Shown here: positions 8,474 to 17,744 of the stretch, one piece after another
Numbering within the stretch: position 1 is the first letter of the stretch
Layout: each line of letters opens with the position of its first letter
From: Arboricoccus pini
GTDB taxonomy: Bacteria > Pseudomonadota > Alphaproteobacteria > Geminicoccales > Geminicoccaceae
Direction: 5' to 3'
DNA length: 64,000 nucleotides
Assembly (NCBI RefSeq): GCF_900187945.1
Contig: NZ_FYEH01000005.1
Coordinates: 124,001 to 188,000, forward strand
Made by a program: the position numbers and the translations under genes
The notes under the pieces: model-generated
Seen by the model: only the letters and a program-made list of their open reading frames with translations
Told to the model about the DNA's origin: nothing
Databases searched by the model: none

Positions 8474-8755
8474 ATGAAGAACCTGAAGTCACGCAATCGC
8501 CCGACGGCGGAAGAGGCCCTACGGGCCGTCAGCCAGCATGCACCCTCCCTGCCGCCCGTTCAGGTTGACGCGGCCGACCGGCCGACCACCTTGAATCTTC
8601 GGGTCAGGACGAGCACGCTCCGGGCCCTCGAAGCCGAGGCACGGCGGCGTGGCCTGACGATGAAGCAACTGGTTGCGCAGGGCTTGCAAGGGCTGGGTGT
8701 GGCTGTCGCCGCGGCGGATCTCGAGGATCGTACGCCACGACGGCGTTTCGACTAG
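8474..8755 (+). CDS. Small partition protein, ribbon-helix-helix type (ParB/ParG-like)
   Basis: A 93-residue protein in the position of a type Ib ParB. The N-terminal half is polar and probably flexible. The part from about residue 42 (TLNLRVRTSTLRALEAEARR) has the strand-helix pattern of ribbon-helix-helix domains, followed by a second helix (TMKQLVAQGLQGLG). Such proteins bind centromere repeats as dimers and stimulate ParA through their disordered N-terminus. AAGGGG lies before the ATG. The 81-base gap to parA holds ACGTA palindromes, so it may also repress the operon. Fold and context are convincing; the exact family is not identified. Confidence 0.75.
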   Translation: MKNLKSRNRPTAEEALRAVSQHAPSLPPVQVDAADRPTTLNLRVRTSTLRALEAEARRRGLTMKQLVAQGLQGLGVAVAAADLEDRTPRRRFD

Positions 8756-9012
8756 ATCCGCTACGGCGCCGGCATCCCTCATGATTTTTTAACGACGAAG
8801 GTACGTACCGCTCTTTTTACGTAAAAACGACGTTTCGGCGTTACGTATAGAAGAGAGCGGCGGACGACGATGTGGTTTCGTCACGCACCGATCGGTGATG
8901 GCGTCGATATCGGCACCTCGTCTGCAGCTTCCGGGCTCGTCAGCCGTTATGAGCCGCCACGGGTCATGAGAGAGCTTGGCTGGCCGAGGGGCGCTGAGGA
9001 GAAACCGGGATC
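8756..9012. repeat. Further ACGTA palindromes downstream of the partition genes
   Basis: No credible gene lies here. GGTACGTACC (8800-8809), TTTTTACGTAAAAA (8814-8827, a perfect 14-base palindrome) and GTTACGTATAG (about 8840) continue the element seen around parA. They extend the candidate centromere to about 1.5 kb on both sides of the parA/partner pair. Confidence 0.55.
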
Positions 9013-9981
9013 ATGGCGGTATTCATCGTCAGACATCGAACGCATTATCATTACTCCGAGGCGGTCACCCTGGGGCCGCAGCGGCTTGTCATTCGGCCGC
9101 GCGACAGTCACGATCTGCGGCTCCTCGATGCGACGCTGATGGTCTCGCCGCCGGCGAGTCGGACACGTTGGCTGCATGACATCTACGACAACTCGATCGC
9201 TATCCTGGAGTTCGAGGGTACGACGCAGGACCTGATCGTCGAGAGTCGCCTGCTGATCGACAATTATGGTTACGACAAGCCGCGACTACCTGTTGAGCCC
9301 TTTGCCGAGACATGGCCTTTTGATTATCGCGCCGAGGAAGCGGTGGATCTGGAGCCCTGGACCAGACGACAATTCAAGGATCCTGAAGGCAGGCTGACCT
9401 GCTGGGTGCGCCAGCTGGTCAATAACAAGATCGAGTATCCGACCCAGGACCTCCTGGTCGCCATGATGCGGCGGATCAAGGACGAATTGCCCTATAGTGT
9501 CAGGTACGAGGAGGGCATTCGCAATCCCCTGGAGACCCTGGAGAAAGGAGGTACGTGCCGCGACTTCGCTGTCTTGATGATCGAGGCCGCCCGCATCCTG
9601 GGCTTCGCCGCGAGGTTCGTCAGCGGCTATCTCTATGTGCCACCAGTCCAAATAGCATCAGATCGCAATGGCGAGCAGAGTGACCACGACAAGGATGACG
9701 CCGCCGCCGGGGTGCCATTGGCGGCGCCCATCGTCGGTGGTGGCAGCACGCATGCTTGGGTGCAGATCTATCTTCCGGGGGCAGGGTGGGTCGAGTTCGA
9801 TCCCACCAACGCCCTCTACGGGGGTGCTGACCTGGTACGGATTGCCATCGCCCGCGAGCCGGCTTTGGTTTCACCGGTCAGCGGCAGCTTCAAGGGCCCT
9901 CTTGGCATACGGGCGACGCTGAAGGTCGATGTCGACGTGCAACTTCTCAAGGACGAGCCCATTCCCGAACGCCTGTCTTGA
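9013..9981 (+). CDS. Transglutaminase-like family protein
   Basis: A 322-residue protein with a bacterial transglutaminase N-terminal region (about 1-85, starting MAVFIVRHRTHYHYSEAV) followed by a transglutaminase-like core. The catalytic triad appears as Cys in GGTCRDFAVL, His in STHAWVQIYLP and Asp in WVEFDPTNA. No signal peptide is evident, so it is probably cytosolic. Relatives act as cysteine proteases or peptide ligases and often sit next to alpha-E and circularly permuted ATP-grasp genes, which are absent here. An insert of about 30 polar residues (around SDRNGEQSDHDKDD) lies between the Cys and His motifs. Single gene, ATG start, no obvious operon. Confidence 0.85.
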   Translation: MAVFIVRHRTHYHYSEAVTLGPQRLVIRPRDSHDLRLLDATLMVSPPASRTRWLHDIYDNSIAILEFEGTTQDLIVESRLLIDNYGYDKPRLPVEPFAETWPFDYRAEEAVDLEPWTRRQFKDPEGRLTCWVRQLVNNKIEYPTQDLLVAMMRRIKDELPYSVRYEEGIRNPLETLEKGGTCRDFAVLMIEAARILGFAARFVSGYLYVPPVQIASDRNGEQSDHDKDDAAAGVPLAAPIVGGGSTHAWVQIYLPGAGWVEFDPTNALYGGADLVRIAIAREPALVSPVSGSFKGPLGIRATLKVDVDVQLLKDEPIPERLS

Positions 9982-10473
9982 GAGGCGGTCACGATTCATT
10001 GAAAAGGCATCCTGGCGCAGCCCGTTCTGTTCAGGCTTTCGTTGTGAAACCTGGCAGATAGCCAGAGCTCGATTTCGCGCAGGCTGGCCTGCAAGAGGAA
10101 CAAGACCGCGCGCCATGTAATCTTCGCGTCAGCTATAGCTTCGCTGAGCGTCATCGCTTTTAAGAGCCTAGCTGGATGGGCAAAGGATGACTCGCCTCAC
10201 ATCTTCCTGCCGGCGCGGAGTCGATCACTCTAGTCGGAACTTCCAGCATGTCGCCCGAGCGACCCGAAGTGAAGGCTCACCTTGCGGTGGATTTCGCCGA
10301 GCAACCGTCTCCGGCGGCCTGCAGGACGATGGCAATCTGCTCTGAGTCCTTGCCTCGCCGGTAATCGGCGCCTGGGCGATGAGATCGACCTCGCCCGACG
10401 GTCAGAGCTGTATCGTGGCCGTCGGTCAGGGCTGGCAGAACAAGACGTCGGCCACCAAAGCCACGGCCAGCCT
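9982..10473. other. Non-coding or fully decayed stretch
   Basis: About 490 bases with no open frame that resembles a protein. It lies between the transglutaminase gene and the glycosyltransferase remnant and may be the decayed end of the same lost polysaccharide locus; no homology was recognisable. Confidence 0.4.
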
Positions 10474-11000
10474 TTAGGCCGGTTTGCGCAGTCTGGGCAA
10501 AAGAGTGTCGACAAACCGGGCGATGAACGCGTCGCCGGTCAAGCTGGGAAACGTCTGGCCACGATGTCGCCAAGCTGCAGCGAGAATGGCGACCCGGTTC
10601 CGCCATAAGGACTCGAGCGCCAATGCCACGACGAGTGGCAAAAGATCCGGGAGGACAGGAAAGGTACTGCGGTCGGGAAGGACTTCCAGAACGTCTAGTC
10701 CGGGTGCGCAAAGAGCTGGCCGTCAATGCCAGACCGCTTCCAGCAAGGTGGAGCCGAAGGGTTTGAAGCGTGACGGCATGACGAAGAGATCGATCTCGCC
10801 ATAAAAGGCATTCCGTGCGGCATTGCGGCGTCCTCCAAGGAATTCGACGCGCGCTGAGAGCCGGTGCGCGACACGCACGACTTCTTGCATATAAGCCTTA
10901 CTGCCTGGCCCGCCACGCCGAGGCGGAGGGGCAAAGTCGGATGCTGGTCGATGAAGCATTCTAGGTCTTCCAAGGGGAGAGCCAGGGTAGGGGCGGCGGA
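10474..11000 (-). pseudogene. Glycosyltransferase family 4 remnant (C-terminal half, frameshifted)
   Basis: Three reading frames read in succession give a GT4 C-terminal domain. LEDLECFIDQHPTLPLRLGV is one frame. It shifts into AYMQEVVRVAHRLSARVEFL and then FYGEIDLFVMPSRFKPFGST, with the E-x7-E-type catalytic region of retaining GT-B enzymes. After a stop (LLEAVWH) a third frame runs from LEVLPDRSTFPVLPDLLPLV to a TAA at 10474. The N-terminal acceptor-binding half is absent. It once assembled a surface polysaccharide, judging by the flippase remnant and glf beside it. At least one frameshift and one stop make it non-functional. Confidence 0.75.
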
Positions 11001-11169
11001 TCGAGCCTCCGTTTAGAGTCCGGGCGAACGGCGGCGGGTTCGTGACCGCTTCCTGCTCGGCCGAATCGCGACCGTGCCTTGACCTTCCTTTTCGTAACCT
11101 CGCCCCCGCGGTCGCCATCTTGTCCAGGGTCTGGGTGCCTGCATGGGCGGCCTTGAATCCTTGTGTTTC

Positions 11170-11847
11170 GCCCGGGGTACCAGCCCGGCTGGGCCGGTCG
11201 CCGCTGAACTTTTCCTTGATGTGGCCCGCGCTGCACGATGGCCGGCATGTCTTCGTCTCGACGTCCGCCATCGGCATGTACACCTAGGCGACCAACATCA
11301 TCCTTGGAGCCGTGGCCGGAATCGGCGCGCTTGGCCTCTTTTCGGGCGCCGGCCGCATTCGGCGCGCCGCACAATGATGCTGCAGCCGATCCGTACCGCC
11401 TTCTACCCGAGGGTCGCCTATAATTTTGCGCACGATTGCAAGGAGACGCATCGGCTCCTGCGCTTCGTCCTTCTGCCTCAGGGCACGCTCATCTAGGTGA
11501 TCATGCTGGTTTTTTTGTCTTCGCCAACCTGATCGTGCGGCTCCTGCTGGGTCCGGATTTCGTTGGGGCGGCCACTATTTTGCGTTTCCTGGCACCCGTT
11601 CCTGTCCTGGTCGGGATCAGCGGCATTCTCGGGATCATGACGATGATTCCCTTGGGTTGAACGCAGAGCTTTCCTGCATCCTCCTGTTGGCCGGCATTGT
11701 TAACCCAATCTTCATCGCTCCTGCTTCTTATTACCTGGGCACCATCGGAGCTGTCTCGACGGGGCTTTTGACCGAATCGCGGTCACCTTCACGATGATTG
11801 GTTTTCTCCTTGTTCGTCGTCAGAAGCCGTTGCCGGGATACGCATGA
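11170..11847 (+). pseudogene. Polysaccharide flippase (Wzx-like) remnant, multiply disrupted
   Basis: Fragments in different frames line up with the second half of an oligosaccharide flippase. The first is RHVFVSTSAIGMYT, then a stop, then ATNIILGAVAGIGALGLFSG in the same frame. Then LQPIRTAFYPRVAYNFAHDC, then FANLIVRLLLGPDFVGAATI, then YYLGTIGAVSTGLLTE and finally VTFTMIGFLLVRRQKPLPGY. The N-terminal half is missing, and there are several stops and shifts. Its last codons overlap the glf start (ATGA), so the intact ancestor was translationally coupled to glf. It would have moved lipid-linked repeat units across the inner membrane. Confidence 0.8.
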
Positions 11848-12956
11848 CCAAGCCTTATGACTTCCTCATCGTCGGGGCCGGCTATGCTGGCAGCGTGTGT
11901 GCCGAGCGTCTGGCAGCGGCGGGGCGCCGCGTTCTATTGATCGACCGGCGCCCCCATATCGGCGGCAACGCCTATGATTGCCTGAATGCGCAGGGCGTTC
12001 TCATCCATCCCTACGGCCCGCACATCTTCCATACCAATGCCAGGCGAGTCTTCGACTATCTGGGCGGCTTCACACGCTGGCGCTTTTACGAACACCGCGT
12101 CCTGGCCAAGGTCGGTCGGCAGTTCCTGCCCATTCCCATCAACCGCGTCACGATCAACCGTCTCTATGGTCTGGAGCTCGACGAGGCGGGTGTGGCCGCC
12201 CATCTTGAACGCGTGCGCGAGCCCAAGAACGAGATCCGGACCAGTCTGGACGTCGTCCTCAACAGCGTGGGCGGCGATCTCTGCGATAAGTTCTTCAGCG
12301 GCTATACCAAAAAGCAATGGGGTCTCGACCTTTCCGAGCTCGCCGCCGGCGTCGCCGCCCGCATCCCGACCCGGACCAACGACGATGATCGCTATTTCAC
12401 CGACCGTTTCCAGTTCATGCCCGAACAGGGCTATGCCAGGATGTTCGAGACCATGCTGGCGCATCCGAACATCGAGGTTCGGCTTGGCACGGACTTCGCC
12501 GAATTGCGGCGGGACATCCCGGCCAGCAAGGTAATCTATACGGGCCCTATCGATTTCTATTTCGACTATCGCTTCGGCAAGCTTCCCTATCGCAGCCTTG
12601 AATTCCAGCACGAGCATCGGCCCGAGGACGCCTATCAGCCCGTTGGCACCATCAATTATCCCAACGAGGAGGACTATACCCGGATCACGGAGTTCAAGAA
12701 GCTGACCGGCCAGGTATGCGCCGGCACCGCCATCGTGCGGGAATTTCCAAGGGCTGAAGGCGATCCCTATTATCCGGTTCCCCGGCCCGAGAACGAGCTG
12801 CTCTTTAAGCGCTACCAAACCCTGGCCGACCAGGAGGAGGAGGTTCATTTCGTCGGGCGGCTGGCTCAATACCGCTACTACAACATGGATCAGGTCGTAG
12901 CGGCATCTCTGGCCTTGACCGACAAGATCCTGGGCCGCCAAGTGGCGCAGCGCTAA
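11844..12956 (+). CDS. glf: UDP-galactopyranose mutase
   Basis: A 370-residue FAD enzyme that interconverts UDP-galactopyranose and UDP-galactofuranose, supplying Galf for surface glycans. The dinucleotide-binding motif is IVGAGYAGSV, followed by RRPHIGGNAYD, the substrate-side HPYGPHIFHT, KFFSGYTKKQWG, the active-site region RIPTR, TGPIDFYFDYRFGKLPYRSL, and the C-terminal FVGRLAQYRYYNMDQ. Length and all motifs are normal, so this gene looks functional although the flippase and glycosyltransferase around it are broken. The ATG overlaps the flippase remnant's stop. It is followed closely by the YXWGXW-repeat gene. Whether Galf is still used elsewhere in the genome is unknown. Confidence 0.96.
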   Translation: MTKPYDFLIVGAGYAGSVCAERLAAAGRRVLLIDRRPHIGGNAYDCLNAQGVLIHPYGPHIFHTNARRVFDYLGGFTRWRFYEHRVLAKVGRQFLPIPINRVTINRLYGLELDEAGVAAHLERVREPKNEIRTSLDVVLNSVGGDLCDKFFSGYTKKQWGLDLSELAAGVAARIPTRTNDDDRYFTDRFQFMPEQGYARMFETMLAHPNIEVRLGTDFAELRRDIPASKVIYTGPIDFYFDYRFGKLPYRSLEFQHEHRPEDAYQPVGTINYPNEEDYTRITEFKKLTGQVCAGTAIVREFPRAEGDPYYPVPRPENELLFKRYQTLADQEEEVHFVGRLAQYRYYNMDQVVAASLALTDKILGRQVAQR

Positions 12957-12973
12957 GAGCAGGAGAGGGGATC

Positions 12974-13480
12974 ATGTCGATGCGTCTTCGACTGGGTGGT
13001 CTTGTGACCCTGCTCGTCCTTTTTGCGACGGCGGCGATGGCGGCGCCAGGGCAGCGCTTGCCAGCGCAACAGCCTGCGGCGGCCCCCGACATCAAGGCTT
13101 GGTGGGATCTCAAGCGGAGCCGGGCACCCAAGCCTTTCGATCGCGTCCAGGGACGTTACGCGAGCGAGCAGACTCCGCCCCGCGCCGACATCCCGGTCGT
13201 CACGGGCCCACGCACCATCCCGGCCTCTTCGGCACCCCCGCCGCGTCGGCCCGAATACGCTTATCCCAATGCCGATGCGGATCAGCAATGGATCCAGGGT
13301 GACTGGCGCTTTGTGGGCGGGAGCTGGATATGGCGGGCCGGGCACTATGCGACGCCGCCGGCTGCGGGGCAGGTCTGGGTGCAGGGCCGCTGGACGCCTT
13401 CACCCTGGGGTTATGGCTGGACGGAAGGTCGCTGGGTCGATCCGCAGTCGCTGGCGGCTAGCAGCCCCATGGCCCCTTGA
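12974..13480 (+). CDS. Secreted protein with YXWGXW-type repeats
   Basis: A 168-residue protein with a signal peptide (RLRLGGLVTLLVLFATAAMA, cleavage after AMA). The mature part has a Pro-rich middle and at least three aromatic repeats of the W-x-x-G-x-W kind: WIQGDWRFVGGSWIWRAGHY, WVQGRWTPSPWGYGWTEGRW. This matches the YXWGXW repeat family (PF12779-like), found in exported, often lipoprotein-like proteins of unknown role. No lipobox Cys is present. It follows glf by 17 bases and could be its operon partner. Confidence 0.75.
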   Translation: MSMRLRLGGLVTLLVLFATAAMAAPGQRLPAQQPAAAPDIKAWWDLKRSRAPKPFDRVQGRYASEQTPPRADIPVVTGPRTIPASSAPPPRRPEYAYPNADADQQWIQGDWRFVGGSWIWRAGHYATPPAAGQVWVQGRWTPSPWGYGWTEGRWVDPQSLAASSPMAP

Positions 13481-13568
13481 ACCCGATCGGGACGAAGCTG
13501 GCCTGATGCGGCAAGGTGGCCAAGGGCATCCGGCCTGAAGCCGGCAGCCGCCCGAGACCGAGACCGCT

Positions 13569-14303
13569 CTAGGCACCCATCAGACGGCGTACGTGCTCAA
13601 GATCGGCTGGCGTGTCGACGCCCAGCGCCGGCTTGTCGACCAGGGCCGCATCGATCCGAAATCCCGCCTCCAGCAGGCGAAGCTGCTCCAATTTCTCGCA
13701 GGCTTCCAGAGGTGAGACCGGCAAGCCTATGAACTTGTCGAGCACATGGCGGCGATAGGCGTAGAGTCCGATGTGATGCACATAGTGCGTGGCTCCCCAA
13801 GGGGCCGCGCAGCGTGTGAAGTAAAGAGCGCGCAGGCGCTGGGGGGCCAGCCGTGTCCCGACGATCTTGACGACGCTGGGCGTCGTATATTCGGCATCGA
13901 CCGCGTTCTCCACCCCGGCCGTGCCCACATCCACCGCAGGGTCTGCCAGGAGGCTGGCCGTGGCATGGACGGTGGCCGGATCGAGCGTCGGCAGATCGCC
14001 TTGAACATTGACGACGATCTCGACCTCGCCCTTGGGATCATAGGTCTGGAGCGCTTCGTGAATGCGGTCCGACCCGGAAGGATGATCCGGTTTCGTCAGG
14101 ACCGCCTCGAAGCCGGCCGCCCGCACGACGGTTGCGATCTCCTCTGCATCGGTGCAGATCGCGACCGGTCCGATGCCGGCCGCGCGGGCCCGCTCCGCCA
14201 CATGGACGATCATGGGCTTGCCCGCGATGTCGAGGAGCGGCTTGCCGGGCAGGCGGGTGGCATGCAGGCGGGCGGGAATGAGAACGAGCAGCTTCTCGGG
14301 CAT
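13569..14303 (-). CDS. kdsB: 3-deoxy-manno-octulosonate cytidylyltransferase
   Basis: Activates KDO with CTP to CMP-KDO for lipopolysaccharide inner core synthesis. It has the N-terminal nucleotide-binding motif [19 protein letters not shown], then [23 protein letters not shown] (metal-binding Asp) and HIGLYAYRR, ending with the [15 protein letters not shown] typical of KdsB. I chose the ATG at 14303 because [13 protein letters not shown] aligns with other KdsB proteins, giving 244 residues; the reading could extend upstream but would run into the MFS promoter region. Cytosolic. Its presence implies a KDO-containing lipopolysaccharide. It is divergent from the MFS gene with about 90 bases between. 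Confidence 0.95.
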   Translation of the reverse strand: MPEKLLVLIPARLHATRLPGKPLLDIAGKPMIVHVAERARAAGIGPVAICTDAEEIATVVRAAGFEAVLTKPDHPSGSDRIHEALQTYDPKGEVEIVVNVQGDLPTLDPATVHATASLLADPAVDVGTAGVENAVDAEYTTPSVVKIVGTRLAPQRLRALYFTRCAAPWGATHYVHHIGLYAYRRHVLDKFIGLPVSPLEACEKLEQLRLLEAGFRIDAALVDKPALGVDTPADLEHVRRLMGA

Positions 14304-14394
14304 GACGATTTCTTCGCAGCTGGACCGGGGCAGAGCTATAGACCCGCTCCGGTCCAGCGGGAAATGTCGCAGCCGCAGTTTTATGGGGACTAGC

Positions 14395-15705
14395 ATGTCC
14401 GGGAAGAGACGGCCTCTTCAAGGTGCTCGTGCTACAGGCTGCTGGCCGCTGCTTCCCCCCGGGATGGACAAGATGAGAGCCCCGCAGAAAACCCCGCCCT
14501 TCCCGGAATTCGTGATCCTGATCGCTGCCATGATGGGGATCACGTCCATGGCCATGGATAATCTCCTGCCGGCGTTCGGGCCGATCCAGGCGAGCTTCAG
14601 CGTCTCGAACCCCAACAGGCTGCAGCTCATCGTCTATGCCTACATGCTGGGCTTTGGACTGACACAGCTCATCTATGGTTCGCTCTCGGACGTGATCGGT
14701 CGTCGACCAGCCCTGATGATGGGGATGGGGGTCTTTCTCTTCGGCGGCGTCATGGCACTCCTGGCGCCGAACTTCGAGATCTTGATCCTGGCCCGTGTCA
14801 TCCAGGGCATGGGTGCTGCCGCGGGGCGCGTGCTCTCGATTGCCATCGTGCGCGACCGGTTCGAGGGCAGGGAGATGGCAAAGGTCATGTCCTTGACGAT
14901 GATGGTCTTCATCATCGTGCCGGTCTTCGCCCCGGCCCTGGGCAGCCTGGTCCTGCTCATGGGCAGTTGGCACTGGATCTTCGTCAGTACGCTCATGGTG
15001 GGCGTGGCCTTTGCGTTCTGGTTCTATCTGCGCATGCCCGAGACCCTGCATCCGGAATATCGCGCCTCGAGCCTGTCCCTGACCCGGATCCTGGCGGGTG
15101 TCCACCTGACGCTGAGCTCGCGGGTGGCTGTGGGTTATGCGACGGCCATGGCGCTGATGATGGGTGGTCTCATGGCTTATGTGGGATCCTCGCAGCAGAT
15201 CTTCGAAACCGAGGTCTATGGCCTGGGCGGGCGTTTTCCGCTCGTCTTCGGTTTGATCGCCGTCGCCATGTCGATCGCCGCGCTCCTGAACTCGCGCCTG
15301 GTGGGCCGTCTCGGCACGCGGCGGCTCTCGCATGGCGGTCTTTGCGGTTATGTGCTGGTCTCGCTTCTGCAGGTGATCATGGCCCTTGTTTATAAGGGCC
15401 ATCCGCCGCTTTTGCTCTTCGCCGTCCTGGTGGCCGGCAACCAGTTCCTCTTCAGCATCGTAATGCCGAACTTTAATTCCATGGCGATGCAGCCCCTGGC
15501 CGCCGTGGCGGGGACGGCCGCCTCCTTCATGGGGTGCTACACGACCCTGGCCGGCACGCTTTTCGGCTACCTGGTCGGCCGGGCGTTCGACGGCACCGTC
15601 CTGCCTCTGGCGTTCGGTCTCCTGGCCATGGGGGGCAGCGGCCTTGCAATCGTGCTCTGGACCGAGAAAGGCCGTCTCTTCCATCCCCAGCACGAGCCTG
15701 CCTGA
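14395..15705 (+). CDS. Bcr/CflA-family multidrug MFS exporter
   Basis: A 436-residue inner membrane transporter with about 12 hydrophobic segments. Motif A of the drug:H+ antiporters appears as [16 protein letters not shown] after the second helix, and [20 protein letters not shown] matches the Bcr/CflA R-x-x-Q-G segment. It would export drugs or metabolites using the proton gradient; the substrate is unknown. I chose the ATG at 14395 because GGGGAC lies just before it. A later ATG at 14464 would remove an unusual 23-residue hydrophilic lead but has no clear ribosome-binding site. A hairpin that could be its terminator follows at 15752. Confidence 0.88.
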   Translation: MSGKRRPLQGARATGCWPLLPPGMDKMRAPQKTPPFPEFVILIAAMMGITSMAMDNLLPAFGPIQASFSVSNPNRLQLIVYAYMLGFGLTQLIYGSLSDVIGRRPALMMGMGVFLFGGVMALLAPNFEILILARVIQGMGAAAGRVLSIAIVRDRFEGREMAKVMSLTMMVFIIVPVFAPALGSLVLLMGSWHWIFVSTLMVGVAFAFWFYLRMPETLHPEYRASSLSLTRILAGVHLTLSSRVAVGYATAMALMMGGLMAYVGSSQQIFETEVYGLGGRFPLVFGLIAVAMSIAALLNSRLVGRLGTRRLSHGGLCGYVLVSLLQVIMALVYKGHPPLLLFAVLVAGNQFLFSIVMPNFNSMAMQPLAAVAGTAASFMGCYTTLAGTLFGYLVGRAFDGTVLPLAFGLLAMGGSGLAIVLWTEKGRLFHPQHEPA

Positions 15706-15751
15706 ACCCGTCTTCGGGCTGCAAGGATGCTTGTTGCCGATGGTGGGCTAT

Positions 15752-15799
15752 AAAGCGCGCCCAGATCCACACCTAAGAGGAGGCAGATCTGGGCGCTTT
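15752..15799 (+). terminator. Hairpin after the MFS gene
   Basis: AAAGCGCGCCCAGATC pairs with GATCTGGGCGCTTT around an 18-base loop, with a two-base bulge. It lies about 45 bases after the MFS stop and ends in CTTT rather than a full T-run. Probable terminator, moderate strength. Confidence 0.5.
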
Positions 15800-15983
15800 G
15801 CGGCATCATGCTGCTAGCGTGCCTGTCGAAGCGCCAGGGGCCAGGTATTGGGCGCGCCGAGCGGCGAGGTCGGTCAGTCGGGGGCACGCATCAACCGATG
15901 CCGTCTCGCCGACGACCAGATAGCCTTAGTGTTGCACGGCCTGCGGCTTCAGTAGGCGAGGGGGCCTTGGACCCGCACAAACC

Positions 15984-17312
15984 TCAGGTCGCGCGGGCGA
16001 AATGTTGTTGCAATTGTTCGCGCCAGTAGATGAGCTGGGCTGGGATCCTGCCCCATTTGCCGGCGGCGTAGGGCAGGCCGAAGGCCGCAAAGAGGCGCCA
16101 GCGATCGTCCTTGTTCACGATGCCCCCCGCGATCAGGTCGCCGGCCAGGGTTGTCAAAACGACGCCAAGGCCGCCAAAGCCGCTCGCATACCAGACGCCT
16201 TCGCCCAGGCTGCCAAAGGAGGGCAGCTTGTGGCGCAGATAGGGCATGAGACCGCTCCAGCAGGTCTCGATCGTGACCTCCTTCAGGCTTGGATAGAAGG
16301 TGGTGATGTCCTGCTTCAGTTGGCGGGCGATCGCGGGCTTGGAGCGCTCGAGGGCAAAGACGCGGCCGCCCCAGAGGAGCCGGCCATCGTCGAGCCGGCG
16401 GTAATAATTGGTGGGGGCGAAGAAATCGGAGATCGCATGCGGCGTGGCGATCGCCTGGTCCAGGAGCCTGCCCAAAGGCGGCGTCGAGGCAACGAAGGTC
16501 GCAATCGGGATTGTGGCCCGGCTCAAGGGTGAAAAGAGCCGCTCGACATAGGCACCGCACGCCAGGACGACATGGTCGGCGCTGACCTCGCCACTGCCAC
16601 CCAGGCGCACGCGCTTACGCGAACCCGTCAGATCCAGCTCGCGCACGGCAGCACCCTCATGCACCCGGCCGCCCAGCGCCTCCACCGCCACCGCCATGCC
16701 ACGGCAGAAATTCAAGGGATGGATGGCAAAGCTGTGCGGATTGAAGGCGCCGTCGCGGTAGCGCTCTGTCTTGAGCACGGCGCCAACCTGCGCCGCCGAC
16801 CAATAAACCAGTTCGGCATCGAGCTGGCGGTTCATCGTCTCGACATAGTCGGGCACGGTTCGCTTGGGACTCCGGCGCATGCCGCAGCGGAGCGCGCCTT
16901 GTGTCAGCGGCCCGCAGGCGATGGCGTGGCGAGCTACGCGCGCCTTCATCTGTGCCTGCGCCTCACGGGTCAGCGCATAGATCTCGCGCGCCTTTTCTAC
17001 CCCCAGCTCCTCGATCGCCTCGATCATGCCGCCCGGCAATCCCGGCGAGGCGAATCCGCCATTGCGCCCGGATGCGCCCCAGCCGATCCGGTTTGCCTCG
17101 AGGAGCACGACCTTCCGTCCCGCCTCGGCCAGGGCCAGGGCCGTGGCCGTGCCGGCGAGCCCGCCGCCAATGACGCAGACCTCGGTCTGGAGCCGCTCAT
17201 CCAAGGCGGGAAAGCGGCGTGGATGGGTAATCGTGCGGCTGTAATAGGTATCGGGGTAGTCGTTGCCGGCCGTTTCGGCGCGGGCGACGGTGACATCATG
17301 GGCGGCCAACAT
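15984..17312 (-). CDS. FAD-dependent oxidoreductase, PuuB/glycine oxidase family
   Basis: A DAO-type flavoprotein of about 442 residues. FAD binding is shown by CVIGGGLAGTATALALAEAG, LLEANRIGWGASGRNGGF and, near the C-terminus, WYASGFGGLGVVLTTLAGDL. GWGASGRNGG is typical of gamma-glutamylputrescine oxidases and related amine oxidases. It probably oxidises an amine or amino acid made available by the aminotransferase in the same operon. The start at 17312 gives MLAAHDVTV; it lies two bases after the stop of the monooxygenase remnant, so its translation was coupled to that gene. The last gene of the tetR-aminotransferase cluster. The family is clear, the substrate uncertain. Confidence 0.87.
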   Translation of the reverse strand: MLAAHDVTVARAETAGNDYPDTYYSRTITHPRRFPALDERLQTEVCVIGGGLAGTATALALAEAGRKVVLLEANRIGWGASGRNGGFASPGLPGGMIEAIEELGVEKAREIYALTREAQAQMKARVARHAIACGPLTQGALRCGMRRSPKRTVPDYVETMNRQLDAELVYWSAAQVGAVLKTERYRDGAFNPHSFAIHPLNFCRGMAVAVEALGGRVHEGAAVRELDLTGSRKRVRLGGSGEVSADHVVLACGAYVERLFSPLSRATIPIATFVASTPPLGRLLDQAIATPHAISDFFAPTNYYRRLDDGRLLWGGRVFALERSKPAIARQLKQDITTFYPSLKEVTIETCWSGLMPYLRHKLPSFGSLGEGVWYASGFGGLGVVLTTLAGDLIAGGIVNKDDRWRLFAAFGLPYAAGKWGRIPAQLIYWREQLQQHFARAT

Positions 17313-17314
17313 CG

Positions 17315-17588
17315 TCAACTCTCGGCCTCGAGAATGAGCATGTTTGCCGTGTGCATGGGTATCTCCAGTCCTAGATTGACGCACTGCGTCGTTCCCTCAT
17401 GAGCTCTACGGAACAGGCCGCGACGCTGCAGTTCGGGGACCACCTCCCTGACGAATTCGTCGACGGCGCCGCTCGTGTGGGATGGCAGGACATTGTCCTG
17501 AGTCGCGCAGCGCGTCCGGCCGCGAGCCCGGCAGGTGCCAGGAGGCGATGTGATAGCCATGCCGCCAGATCGACAGGCCGAGCTTCAT
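17315..17588 (-). pseudogene. LLM-class flavin monooxygenase remnant (internal deletion)
   Basis: The first part, MKLGLSIWRHGYHIASWHLP (from the ATG at 17588), matches the N-terminus of NtaA/SnaA-type flavin-dependent monooxygenases. About 30 residues later another frame gives the family's C-terminus: AVDEFVREVVPELQRRGLFR, then LGLEIP and a stop at 17315. Around 350 central residues, including the TIM-barrel core, are gone, and the joint is out of frame. Both natural ends survive at their original operon positions, so the loss was an internal deletion. The enzyme would have used reduced FMN and O2 on an amine-like or sulfur compound. Confidence 0.75.
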
Positions 17589-17744
17589 CTGCCGCTTGCC
17601 AGTGATCATCCCTGTCATTCTCGACGTTCGTGGCCTTCGTTCCTCATCGTCGCTGGTGGGCTGGTCCGTTGTTCTTGGCCTGCAGGCGCGCCGCTCGTTG
17701 GCGGGCGCCGAGCGGGGTAGGTCCCACCCTTAAACACGCTGACC

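Noticed and set aside
8870-9139. An 89-codon frame before the transglutaminase gene
   Set aside because: Overlaps the well-supported transglutaminase start in another frame and shows no domain.
14038-15693. A minus-strand open frame of 551 codons opposite the Bcr/CflA-type exporter
   Set aside because: His/Asp/Gln-rich complement of membrane helices; overlaps kdsB out of frame.
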